A stretch of 64,000 nt of DNA from Lachnospiraceae bacterium (lineage in GTDB: Bacteria; Bacillota; Clostridia; Lachnospirales; Lachnospiraceae), in NCBI GenBank assembly GCA_910575005.1, contig CAJTCL010000013.1, positions 62,001 through 126,000 of the forward strand, given 5' to 3'. The notes below the pieces were generated by a model. That model was not told where the DNA came from. It made no database searches and worked only from the letters and a program-made list of their open reading frames with translations. The first letter of the stretch is position 1. Each line of letters opens with the position of its first letter. Below, piece after piece: positions 26,243-34,464 of the stretch. Both the position numbers and the translations under genes were made by a program.

Positions 26243-27352
26243 ATGAGAGAAAACGGGCGTAGAATTAAATGGATTAATTGGAAAAAAATTGCAGCCACAT
26301 TTTTTATAACAATGTTTCTATTGCTGACCGCTTATTTTATTTTGGTAAATCTTTTGGTAAGCGCTGCGCTGGTGCCCTCTTTTATGGAAAAACTGGAGGC
26401 GTTTGAGCGCATTACTGAGGAGAGCTATGAAGCTCAAGTACAGACGTCTGATATCAAGATCAACAGAGCGGCGGCACTAAAAAAGACAAAGGAATGGTTA
26501 AAAAGCGCTGATCACCAAAAACTTTCCGTAAAGACAGAGGATGGCTACACATTGATTGCACAAGAATTTCCTGCAACACAGGCAGCGGCTGAAACATTAT
26601 CTCAGGCAGAGAGCGGACAGCTAAAAATAACAGAAAATGTAACAGACAAGAAGGAGTTTACTGATAAAAAGCAGCATAAATGGGTGCTTTTGTTGCATGG
26701 ATATACGGGATGGAAGGAAGAAATGTATCCATTTGCATATTGGTATCACCAGGAAGGTTATCATGTGCTTGTGCCTGATCTTCGCTGCCAGGGAGAGAGT
26801 GAGGGGGATTATATCGGCATGGGCTGGACAGATCATTTGGATTGTATGCTTTGGATTGATTATATTTTATCTGAGGATCCAGAGGCTCAGATCGTGATTC
26901 ATGGCCAATCTATGGGGGCGGCCACGGCGTTGATGATGACTGGCAATGATAAACTCTCTCAAAATGTGGAGGCAGTGATCTCTGATTGTTCTTATACAGA
27001 TGCCTATGCAATGTTTGGAGAAAAGATCAAGGAATGGTTTGGACTTCCGGCATTTCCTCTGGTGGATTCCGCCTGTATTGCCTTAAAGTTCCGCGGTGGT
27101 TATAATTTACGGGATGCATCAGCGCTTGATGCGGTTAAGAACAGTGATGTGCCGACATTTTTTATTCATGGGGATGAGGATGTGATGATTTCCGTTGAGA
27201 TGACCAAAGAATTGTATCAAGCGGCCGCATGCCCCAAAGAACTGTTGATTGTGGAGGGGGCTGGCCATGCACAGTCCCAGGATAAGGATCCCGATACATA
27301 TTATGGGAAAATCAAGGAATTTTTGGACAAAACTCTTGCAAACACTGAATAA
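26243..27352 (+). CDS. Membrane-anchored alpha/beta hydrolase
   Basis: 369 residues. An N-terminal helix (about 14-37) anchors the enzyme outside. HGYTGWKEEMYPFAYW, PDLRCQGESEG, GQSMGAATA (nucleophile Ser), HGDEDVMIS (acid Asp) and GAGHAQSQ (catalytic His) make a full triad. It belongs to the broad serine-hydrolase group (BAAT/YqkD-like); the substrate is not evident. The rpsF promoter overlaps its last codons. Confidence 0.88.
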   Translation: MRENGRRIKWINWKKIAATFFITMFLLLTAYFILVNLLVSAALVPSFMEKLEAFERITEESYEAQVQTSDIKINRAAALKKTKEWLKSADHQKLSVKTEDGYTLIAQEFPATQAAAETLSQAESGQLKITENVTDKKEFTDKKQHKWVLLLHGYTGWKEEMYPFAYWYHQEGYHVLVPDLRCQGESEGDYIGMGWTDHLDCMLWIDYILSEDPEAQIVIHGQSMGAATALMMTGNDKLSQNVEAVISDCSYTDAYAMFGEKIKEWFGLPAFPLVDSACIALKFRGGYNLRDASALDAVKNSDVPTFFIHGDEDVMISVEMTKELYQAAACPKELLIVEGAGHAQSQDKDPDTYYGKIKEFLDKTLANTE

Positions 27353-27364
27353 TTATGGTAAAAT
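27336..27364 (+). promoter_or_regulatory. Promoter of rpsF-ssb-rpsR
   Basis: TTGCAA (27336-27341), 17-bp spacer, TAAAAT (27359-27364, preceded by TGG). It lies across the end of the upstream hydrolase gene. Confidence 0.7.
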
Positions 27365-27395
27365 GTCGTCTCGTGATATATTAAATTTATCCTTG

Positions 27396-27425
27396 CTCCC
27401 TGCACGGACAGGGGGCCAGAAGGCC
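27396..27425 (+). promoter_or_regulatory. Possible S6:S18 autoregulatory leader
   Basis: Two stacked hairpins (27396-27402 with 27409-27415, then GGCC-AGAA-GGCC overlapping it) sit just before the rpsF ribosome binding site. Ribosomal leaders that bind S6:S18 are known upstream of rpsF in Firmicutes. I cannot confirm the consensus CCG element in the expected place. Confidence 0.35.
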
Positions 27426-27442
27426 AGAAGGAGGTACGAGGC

Positions 27443-27733
27443 ATGAACAAATATGAATTAGCGCTTGTCGTTAATGCGAAAATCGAGGATGAAGAGAGAG
27501 CCGCAGTGGTAGAGAAAGCAAAAGAATACGTGACACGTTATGGCGGTACAATTACTGAGGTTGACGAATGGGGTAAGAAGAGATTAGCTTACGAGATTCA
27601 GAAAATGAGAGAGGGCTTTTATTATTTCATCCGATTTGATGCAAATGCAGATTGTCCAGCAGAAGTTGAGAGACATGTACGGATTATGGACAATGTGCTC
27701 CGTTTCTTATGCGTTAGACAAGACGAGGCATAA
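27443..27733 (+). CDS. rpsF: 30S ribosomal protein S6
   Basis: 96 residues. MNKYELALVVNAKIEDEER, GGTITEVDEWGKKRLAYEI and YYFIRFDANADCPAEVERH are S6 landmarks. S6 binds the central domain of 16S rRNA with S18. AAGGAGG precedes ATG. First gene of the conserved rpsF-ssb-rpsR operon. Confidence 0.97.
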   Translation: MNKYELALVVNAKIEDEERAAVVEKAKEYVTRYGGTITEVDEWGKKRLAYEIQKMREGFYYFIRFDANADCPAEVERHVRIMDNVLRFLCVRQDEA

Positions 27734-27805
27734 TAGTACGATAAGTATTAAGTGAATGTATGACAGACAACTTGATATTTATTGTAGATAGAAAGAGGAG
27801 ATTAA

Positions 27806-28249
27806 ATGAATAAAGTCATACTTATGGGTAGATTAACCAGAGATCCTGAGGTACGTTATTCTCAGGGTGAGCAGGCTACGGCAGTGGCAAGATATACTCT
27901 GGCAGTAGATAGAAGATTTAAACGTGACGGCGACCAGCAGACCGCAGATTTTATCAATTGTGTGGCATTTGGAAGAAGCGGTGAGTTTGCAGAGAAATAT
28001 TTCCGTAAGGGTATTAAAATTGCTGTCACTGGAAGGATTCAGACTGGTAGTTATACCAACCAGGAGGGTCAGAAAGTATATACCACTGATGTTGTGGTAG
28101 AAGAACAGGAATTTGCTGAGAGTAAAGCTGCAAGTGATCAGTCAGCAGCAGGTTATCAGCCAGCAGGAAGGCCTGCCCCCAGCGCAGCGGCAGGGGATGG
28201 TTTTATGAATATTCCAGATGGTATTGACGAGGAATTACCCTTTAATTAG
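27806..28249 (+). CDS. ssb: Single-stranded DNA-binding protein
   Basis: 147 residues. The OB fold spans about 1-105 ([55 protein letters not shown]). A flexible tail rich in Ala, Pro and Gly follows, and the C-terminal DEELPFN acidic tip recruits partners. It protects single-stranded DNA in replication and repair. Operon position between S6 and S18 is standard. Confidence 0.97.
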   Translation: MNKVILMGRLTRDPEVRYSQGEQATAVARYTLAVDRRFKRDGDQQTADFINCVAFGRSGEFAEKYFRKGIKIAVTGRIQTGSYTNQEGQKVYTTDVVVEEQEFAESKAASDQSAAGYQPAGRPAPSAAAGDGFMNIPDGIDEELPFN

Positions 28250-28266
28250 AACAGGAGGTAAATAAA

Positions 28267-28530
28267 ATGGCTTATAATAAAACCGAAAAAGGCGATTCTC
28301 CAATGAAGAGAAGAGGCGGCGTCCGCAGAAGAAAGAAAGTATGTGTATTCTGTGGCAAGGACAATGTGATTGATTATAAAGATACCAACAAGTTAAAGAG
28401 ATATATTTCTGAGAGAGGTAAGATTCTTCCCAGAAGAATTACTGGCAACTGTGCAAAACATCAGAGAGCTTTGACAGCAGCTATTAAGAGAGCAAGACAT
28501 GTGGCATTGATGCCATATGTGACAGACTAA
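28267..28530 (+). CDS. rpsR: 30S ribosomal protein S18
   Basis: 87 residues. [20 protein letters not shown] and [22 protein letters not shown] are S18 signatures. The CxxC plus a third Cys fits the zinc-ribbon type. Last gene of the operon, 17 bp after ssb, with a terminator at 28591. Confidence 0.97.
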   Translation: MAYNKTEKGDSPMKRRGGVRRRKKVCVFCGKDNVIDYKDTNKLKRYISERGKILPRRITGNCAKHQRALTAAIKRARHVALMPYVTD

Positions 28531-28590
28531 ACCAGAGGAAAGCCAATGGTTTTCCGGGGTTAAGGCTTAGATATGTGACAAACTTGATAT

Positions 28591-28627
28591 AAAAAGACCA
28601 ATCATCTGTGGGTGATTGGTCTTTTTT
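28591..28627 (+). terminator. Terminator of rpsF-ssb-rpsR
   Basis: AAAAAGACCAATCA paired with TGATTGGTCTTTTT, 8-nt loop, then a T run. About 60 bp after rpsR. Confidence 0.92.
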
Positions 28628-28692
28628 GTGTATAAATAAAATGGTAATCAGTTGGAATGTGGTAAAAATGACATATAAACAGTGAAATTATC

Positions 28693-28721
28693 TTGAGTTT
28701 TTTGTATATATGTGATACAAT
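28693..28721 (+). promoter_or_regulatory. Promoter of the large secreted protein
   Basis: TTGAGT (28693-28698), 17-bp spacer, TACAAT (28716-28721). Confidence 0.65.
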
Positions 28722-28800
28722 CTCGATAATATATATTCATTTTCTATTGTGAAAACGTATATATGGGATCAAGAAATAGTATAAAGAGGAGGATTTGACA

Positions 28801-31800
28801 ATGAGCAGAAGTAAACTCAAAAAACGATTGTTGACTACATTCCTTGCGGTTGCGATGACATTTACTTCCATAAATGTCGGACCGTTTGGTGCAGTCACAG
28901 CCTATGCGGAAGGCACTGCTAAGCTCGCAGCAGGTGATTATTATATTTTAAATACCGCAACAGGCAGATTATTAAATGGTGGTAATTCATGGGGATCACA
29001 GGCAAGTGCGTTGAGGTATGGGCAATTGATAACACTGAGTGTTGTGGATGCCAATGCTGGAACATATTATATTGACAGCCATATTTCTAATAGTGATGAA
29101 AAACATTTTGTGAATGTTGATAATGGTAGTGCATTTATGGATGGGCTGGCAACACCGCTGACAATTGCGGAATGTGGAAATGGTAGTTATACAATTGCTA
29201 ACGCTGATGGTGGATATTTAACAGCTTCTAATGACAACACAATTGTCACATATTTGTCAAAGTCTGAGTTGTCAGAATGGCGTTTTCTTACTCGTGAGGA
29301 ATTGATAGAGGAAGCAGAAAAAAATGCTACAGAGGAAAATCCAGTAGATGTCACATCACTTATTTTAGATTCTGGCTTTGGTAGAAATAATACATATGTT
29401 GATAGATGGAATGACAGTCCTGCAAAAGGTGGGGAAAATACCGACTTCTGTGCTGAAAAGTATCGTGTGGCATTTGATAGTTTTCAGACGATTGAAAATG
29501 TTCCCAATGGTCTATATGAATTAAGTTTACAGGGTTTTTACCGTGAAGATGAAGGCTCACAAGGTCCAGCAAAATACTATATGAATGAGACTGAGAAAGA
29601 TCTTATGAAGATTGAGGCGGATGCAAAAAGTGAGAAAGTTGAAGGTTCTTGGTCTACTCAAAGGGGAGATGTCTATGTACCAAATACTATGACAGATAGT
29701 TCAAATTGTTTTATTGCAGGAGCATACAAAAATGATGCCATTACAGTTTTGGTTAAAGATCACACTTTGAAGATTGGTGTGAAGACTACAGATTCACATA
29801 ATTGGGTGATTTGGGATAATTTTACTTTAAAATTAAAAGACGCTATGACAGATGATGAACTTGCAGCGTATCCAGTTCGATTGGAGATTGATAAGATTGG
29901 CGAGGTTTCCTTAGATCCTGCTTGTAAAGCGAAAATTGACGCAGCAAGAGCGGCATACGATGCCTTGACAGACGCCCAAAAAGCATGTGTAACAAATTAT
30001 GCTACATTACAGGCAGCAGAAGCGGAGTATGACAGACTTTTTGCTGAAGGTGGACAGGAAGCGCTTGATCAAGCGGCTGCCAATGTAGTAATAGATAAGA
30101 TTACTGCAATTGGTACCGTAGAACTTAGTGATGCATGTAAAGCTAAGATTGATGAGGCAAGGACGGCATACAATGCATTGACTGACTCACAGAAAGCGTT
30201 GGTGACAAATTATAATACCTTAGAGACAGCAGAAGCTGAATATAAAAGTCTCAAAGACGCGGCAGATCAGGCGGCAGCGGCAGCAGTGACAACTAAGATT
30301 AATGCAATCGGTACCGTTACATTCACAACAGACAGCAGGCTGGCAATCAAAGGGGCAAGGACAGCATATGACGCCTTGACAGAAGATCAGAAAGCCTTGG
30401 TGACACAAGCACAGCTTCAGGTATTGACAGATGCAGAAGCGAAGTATGCACAGCTTGCAGAGGCAGGAACGAATCTTGCAGATGGCGATTATTATCTTAT
30501 AAATGTCTCAACAGGCAAGTATTTAAACGCCGGCAACAGTTATCAGACACAGGCCAGCCTTAAGAGTTATGGCCAGTTGATGACATTTGCAGCCAATGAG
30601 AGCGATAACACAAGTTATACCATTGATACTCATTATTTAAAGGACAATAAACATTATTTAGGAGCAAATGGGTATTTAGACGCCGCGGAAACCCCAATTA
30701 AGATTGAAAAGTGTGCGAGCGGCAACTTTAGCATTGCCAATGCGGATGATAAATTTCTGACAGCGCCGACAGACGGGAAAAGCACAGTTGTAACTTTTGC
30801 GGCTGAAAAGTCAGAAGCGTCAGAATGGCTTATTTTAACGCGTGATCAGCTTATTAAAAAATTGACAAAAGATATCGCCGAAGGCAATCCAGCAGATGTG
30901 ACATCACTTATTCTGAATCCCAATTTTGACAGATATAATCAATACTCAGATCAATGGAGTGGTGGGATTAAAATAGAAGGAGCAGCAGGCAATTATTGTG
31001 CTGAGGTGTATGGAAAAGTATTTGATTCGATGCAGACGCTTGAAAATGTTCCCAACGGCGTATATGAATTAAGCGTACAGGGATTTTACCGTAAAGAGAA
31101 AGACACAGCAGCTCCTGCAATATACTATATCAATGGGACTGAGGCAGAGCTTAAGACGATTGAAGCAGATGGACGAAGCGAGAAGGTGGAAGGTTCTTGG
31201 AGCACGCAGAGAGGTGATGTTTTTGTACCAAATTCTATGACAGACAGCTCAAATTGTTTTAGCGAAGGTGCATATACCAATGATTTTATCACCGTGACCG
31301 TGACAGATCATACCTTAAAAATTGGTGTGAAGACAACAGATGCTAATAGCTGGGTAATCTGGGATAACTTTATTTTAAGATTAAAAGAGGTAACGGAAGA
31401 AGAAGTGACAGATGCTGAGGTGGCAGCAAGTGTTGTGGCAAAGATTAATGCAATTGGAACAGTTGCATTGACAGAGGAATGTGATACAAAGATCAAAGCG
31501 GCAAGAGCAGCATATGACGATTTGACAGATGCTCAGAAAGCCTTGGTGACAGCCGAACAGTTAAAGGTATTGACAGACGCAGAAGCAGAGTATGCAAGAC
31601 TTCTTGCAGAAGGAGGCCAGGAGGCAATTGACAGAGAGGCTGCCAAGAATGCTGTAGAAAAGATCAATGCAATTGGAACAGTTGCATTGACAGAGGAATG
31701 TGATAAAAAGATTAAAGCTGCAAGAACGGCATATGATGCCTTGACAGCGGCACAGAAAGCTTTAGTGACAGCGGCACAGTTGAAGGTATTGACAGACGCA

Positions 31801-33618
31801 GAAGAGAAATATAATGATCTAAAAACCATTGCAGACGTCATAGAATTGATTGATAGTATTGGAGAAGTTACCTTGGCACCTAGCTGTAAAGCTAAGATAG
31901 AAGAGGCAAGGAAAGCATATGATGCCTTAACAGAAGTGCAGAAGGCCTTAGTGACAGCAGTACAGTTAAAGGTATTGACAGACGCAGAAGAGAAATATAA
32001 TGAGCTAAGAACTATTGCAGACGTCATAGAATTGATTGATGACATCGGAGAAGTTACCTTAGCACCTAGCTGTAAAGCTAAGATTGATAAAGCAAGAGCA
32101 GCATATGACGCATTAACCGCTGATCAGAAAACATCAGTGACAAATTATAATGCATTAGATGAAGCAGAAAAAGAGTATGCCAAACTTCTTAACGAAGGAG
32201 GCCAGGAAGCAGTTGATCAGGCGGCTGCCAAAGAGGTTTTAGATAAGATTGATGCAATTGGCACAGTAGAAGCTACCGAAGAATGTAAAGTTAAGATTAA
32301 TGATGCATGGATGTTATACAATGCCTTGACAGATGTCCAGAAAGCATTGATAACAGCAGAGCAATTGAAGGTATTAACCGATGCAGAAGCTAAATTTGTA
32401 GAACTTATGGGGGATCAGATGCCTTCGGAAGAGCTTAAGAAGGAATTGGCCGAAGCTGTAGAGAATGCAAATGCAGAAGCGTTGGTGGAAGAAGCTTATA
32501 CAAAAGAGAGCTGGCAGGTCTACAAGGAAGCATTAGACACTCTGCATACATTATCACAACAAGTAATTACAACAAAACCAGAGATTGAGACAGCACTAAA
32601 AGCGTTGCAGGAAGCAAGTGACGGACTTAAGGTAGCAGAAGGGTATGAGCCTACCGAAGATCAGAAAACAAGTCTGACATCATCTGTTGATAATGCTGTA
32701 AGTCTGGATGCTGGAAAATACGAAAAGGATGAAAATTGGGCAGCGTTCCAGAAGGCACTTGCACGAGCACAGGAAATTAAAAATAGGCCAAATGCGACTG
32801 CTGCACAGGTAGAGAAAGCAATGAAAGATTTGGAGGAAGCAATAGCAAATCTTAAGCCAATACAGGGTAACAAAACTGTTGATAAGACAGCATTAGAGAA
32901 AGCAGTCGATGATTATGGAAAACTGAAATCATCCAACTATACCTCAACTACTTGGAAACCGTTTAAAAAAGCATTAGATGCGGCAAAAGATGTTTTGAAA
33001 AATGATAAGGCAACCCAGAAAGAGGTAGATAATGCATTAAATACATTAAATGCCAAGAAAAAAGCACTCAAGAAAGTTACAAAAGTCAAAAGTATCAAGA
33101 TCACTGCTGATTATACAAGTGTTGCAGTTGGCAAGAAAGCAAAATTAAAAACTACAGTTAAGCCAAGTAATGCAACAAACAAAGCTGTAAAGTGGTCAGT
33201 AGCTGCAAAAGATAAGAAATATGTATCTGTAAGCAGTAAGGGTGTGGTAAGCACAAAGAAAGCTGGTGCAGGCAAGACTGTGACAGTTACAGCAACAGCA
33301 AAAGATGGCAGTAAAAAGAAGGCAACCATTAAGATTAAGATTATGAAGAATGCCGTTACAAAGATTACCCTGAAAGCAAAAACGAAGAAAGTAAAAGCTG
33401 GTAAGAAAGTAACTGTAAAGGCAACCGTTATAACAAACGGCAAGAAAGCAAATAAGAAATTGGCTTGGAAGTCTTCTAATAAGAAATATGCAACTGTGAA
33501 TGCTAAGGGAGTTGTGACAACAAAGAAAGCCGGAAAAGGTAAGAACGTAACAATTACAGCAACTTCTACAGATGGCACAAATAAGAAAGGAACCATTAAG
33601 ATCAAGATTGTAAAATAA
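28801..33618 (+). CDS. Large secreted repeat protein (1605 aa)
   Basis: Start is the ATG at 28801 after AAGAGGAGG; a TTG two codons earlier is less likely. A signal peptide covers about 1-36 (cleaved near AYAEG). Two copies of a roughly 300-residue unit (about 40-345 and 560-865) contain a YYILNTATGRLLNGGNS-type lectin-like module and a DSGFGRNNTYVDRWN / NFDRYNQYSDQWS galactose-binding-like module. Eight ~65-residue helical repeats (AKIxxARxAYDALTxxQKAL) lie three after the first unit and five after the second. Three FIVAR-type repeats follow, then two Lys-rich Big_2 Ig-like domains. There is no LPXTG or membrane end, so it is probably secreted or wall-bound by charge, perhaps acting as a glycan-binding adhesin. 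Confidence 0.9.
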   Translation: MSRSKLKKRLLTTFLAVAMTFTSINVGPFGAVTAYAEGTAKLAAGDYYILNTATGRLLNGGNSWGSQASALRYGQLITLSVVDANAGTYYIDSHISNSDEKHFVNVDNGSAFMDGLATPLTIAECGNGSYTIANADGGYLTASNDNTIVTYLSKSELSEWRFLTREELIEEAEKNATEENPVDVTSLILDSGFGRNNTYVDRWNDSPAKGGENTDFCAEKYRVAFDSFQTIENVPNGLYELSLQGFYREDEGSQGPAKYYMNETEKDLMKIEADAKSEKVEGSWSTQRGDVYVPNTMTDSSNCFIAGAYKNDAITVLVKDHTLKIGVKTTDSHNWVIWDNFTLKLKDAMTDDELAAYPVRLEIDKIGEVSLDPACKAKIDAARAAYDALTDAQKACVTNYATLQAAEAEYDRLFAEGGQEALDQAAANVVIDKITAIGTVELSDACKAKIDEARTAYNALTDSQKALVTNYNTLETAEAEYKSLKDAADQAAAAAVTTKINAIGTVTFTTDSRLAIKGARTAYDALTEDQKALVTQAQLQVLTDAEAKYAQLAEAGTNLADGDYYLINVSTGKYLNAGNSYQTQASLKSYGQLMTFAANESDNTSYTIDTHYLKDNKHYLGANGYLDAAETPIKIEKCASGNFSIANADDKFLTAPTDGKSTVVTFAAEKSEASEWLILTRDQLIKKLTKDIAEGNPADVTSLILNPNFDRYNQYSDQWSGGIKIEGAAGNYCAEVYGKVFDSMQTLENVPNGVYELSVQGFYRKEKDTAAPAIYYINGTEAELKTIEADGRSEKVEGSWSTQRGDVFVPNSMTDSSNCFSEGAYTNDFITVTVTDHTLKIGVKTTDANSWVIWDNFILRLKEVTEEEVTDAEVAASVVAKINAIGTVALTEECDTKIKAARAAYDDLTDAQKALVTAEQLKVLTDAEAEYARLLAEGGQEAIDREAAKNAVEKINAIGTVALTEECDKKIKAARTAYDALTAAQKALVTAAQLKVLTDAEEKYNDLKTIADVIELIDSIGEVTLAPSCKAKIEEARKAYDALTEVQKALVTAVQLKVLTDAEEKYNELRTIADVIELIDDIGEVTLAPSCKAKIDKARAAYDALTADQKTSVTNYNALDEAEKEYAKLLNEGGQEAVDQAAAKEVLDKIDAIGTVEATEECKVKINDAWMLYNALTDVQKALITAEQLKVLTDAEAKFVELMGDQMPSEELKKELAEAVENANAEALVEEAYTKESWQVYKEALDTLHTLSQQVITTKPEIETALKALQEASDGLKVAEGYEPTEDQKTSLTSSVDNAVSLDAGKYEKDENWAAFQKALARAQEIKNRPNATAAQVEKAMKDLEEAIANLKPIQGNKTVDKTALEKAVDDYGKLKSSNYTSTTWKPFKKALDAAKDVLKNDKATQKEVDNALNTLNAKKKALKKVTKVKSIKITADYTSVAVGKKAKLKTTVKPSNATNKAVKWSVAAKDKKYVSVSSKGVVSTKKAGAGKTVTVTATAKDGSKKKATIKIKIMKNAVTKITLKAKTKKVKAGKKVTVKATVITNGKKANKKLAWKSSNKKYATVNAKGVVTTKKAGKGKNVTITATSTDGTNKKGTIKIKIVK

Positions 33619-33651
33619 TATTATGTAAGACTATTTTCAATCATTAAGCAG

Positions 33652-33687
33652 AGCTGCGCACTAAGTAATTAGTGTGCAGCTTTTTTT
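33652..33687 (+). terminator. Terminator of the large secreted protein gene
   Basis: AGCTGCGCACTAA/TTAGTGTGCAGCT stem, GTAA loop, seven T's. Confidence 0.92.
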
Positions 33688-33750
33688 GGTAAAATAAACA
33701 AAAATGTGCAATTTTTGACTTTTATTTCGTAAAAATAAGATATAATGGGA

Positions 33751-33780
33751 TTGAAAATAAATCTTCAAATGTGCTATAAT
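33751..33780 (+). promoter_or_regulatory. Promoter of the XrtG locus
   Basis: TTGAAA (33751-33756), 18-bp spacer, TATAAT (33775-33780). It predicts a start near 33787 and a leader of about 295 nt. An upstream TTGACT/TATAAT pair (33715, 33741) has a 20-bp spacer and is weaker. Confidence 0.65.
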
Positions 33781-33786
33781 AATTTT

Positions 33787-34080
33787 TGCAATATGTGACA
33801 GGGGATTAACCAGTATATTCAGATGGGAATGATTTCCGCCTCTAGGCGGTAAGTTACTTGCTAGTATCAGTGGCGAGATTCCATCTCCCATTTGGTATAA
33901 GCCTCTGGCGGGTGCTGAATGTCTGGTGGATATCCGTTTAGCACCGATCGTAGCGAAGCGATGCGGCAGGTGTACAGGTCAGAAAAGCTGACCTGTACGC
34001 TGCCGCAAGAACGCCAAGACGTTCTTAAATAGAGCATTTATGGAAGATAAGTGTTTTATAGAGATGGGCAGGTAGGAGCG
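33787..34080 (+). ncRNA. Long structured 5' leader of the XrtG locus
   Basis: The leader has an outer pairing of AGATGGGAAT (about 33821) with ATTCCATCT (about 33879), enclosing the small hairpin CCGCCT-CT-AGGCGG. This is followed by a very strong long stem of about 19 bp (GCGGCAG...CTGCCGC around GTGTACAGGTCAG, 33963-34006), then a short AAGAACG/CGTTCTT hairpin. No intrinsic terminator U-run follows the stems. It does not match a riboswitch consensus I know. Function could be a cis-regulatory RNA or a repeat-derived insertion. Confidence 0.5.
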
Positions 34081-34081
34081 A

Positions 34082-34435
34082 ATGAAATACCATCGTTTGA
34101 AGTATCGTTTATGTATGGAGCACAGCTTTGACGGAAAGATAGAAAACAAACATCATCATCTGATTGAGATTGAGATTGTGGCAAGGTATCTGTCAGAAAA
34201 TTTTATGGAATTTACCAGTATGGATTCTATCTTAGAGCAAGTGTTTGCTCCTTATCAGTATCAGTACTTAAACGAATTTCCAGAATTTGAGGGGGATACA
34301 AGTATTGAACATTTGGGCGAGGTGTTTTATTTAAAGGTGAAAGACGCATTAGAGGAACAGCAATGGAGATTTGCCCGTTTTGAGATAAGCGAGACGCCTT
34401 TGCGCATTTATGCGATTGTAGCAGAAACATTTTAA
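34082..34435 (+). CDS. PTPS-like small protein, XrtG-associated
   Basis: 117 residues. It resembles the tunnelling fold of 6-pyruvoyl-tetrahydropterin synthase/QueD: His14, His24 and His26 (EHSF, HHHLIEIEI) could be the zinc triad. GDTSIEHLGEVFY fits the PT.E. helix and RFEISETP carries the Glu. The catalytic Cys expected between the first His and HxH is absent, so ordinary PTPS chemistry is unlikely. It begins the exosortase locus and is 29 bp before the secreted protein. PTPS-related proteins are known companions of XrtG. Role unknown. Confidence 0.7.
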   Translation: MKYHRLKYRLCMEHSFDGKIENKHHHLIEIEIVARYLSENFMEFTSMDSILEQVFAPYQYQYLNEFPEFEGDTSIEHLGEVFYLKVKDALEEQQWRFARFEISETPLRIYAIVAETF

Positions 34436-34464
34436 CACTGAGTCGTAATTAAGGGAGGGTTAAT

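Noticed and set aside
28801-33618. Considered as the sortase B substrate
   Set aside because: Its C-terminus is a Lys-rich Ig-like domain with no membrane helix or NPQTN/LPXTG-like motif.
33787-34080. Match to a known riboswitch (c-di-GMP, TPP, cobalamin, tetrahydrofolate, SAM)
   Set aside because: The conserved core sequences of these classes were not found. I keep it as an unassigned structured leader.
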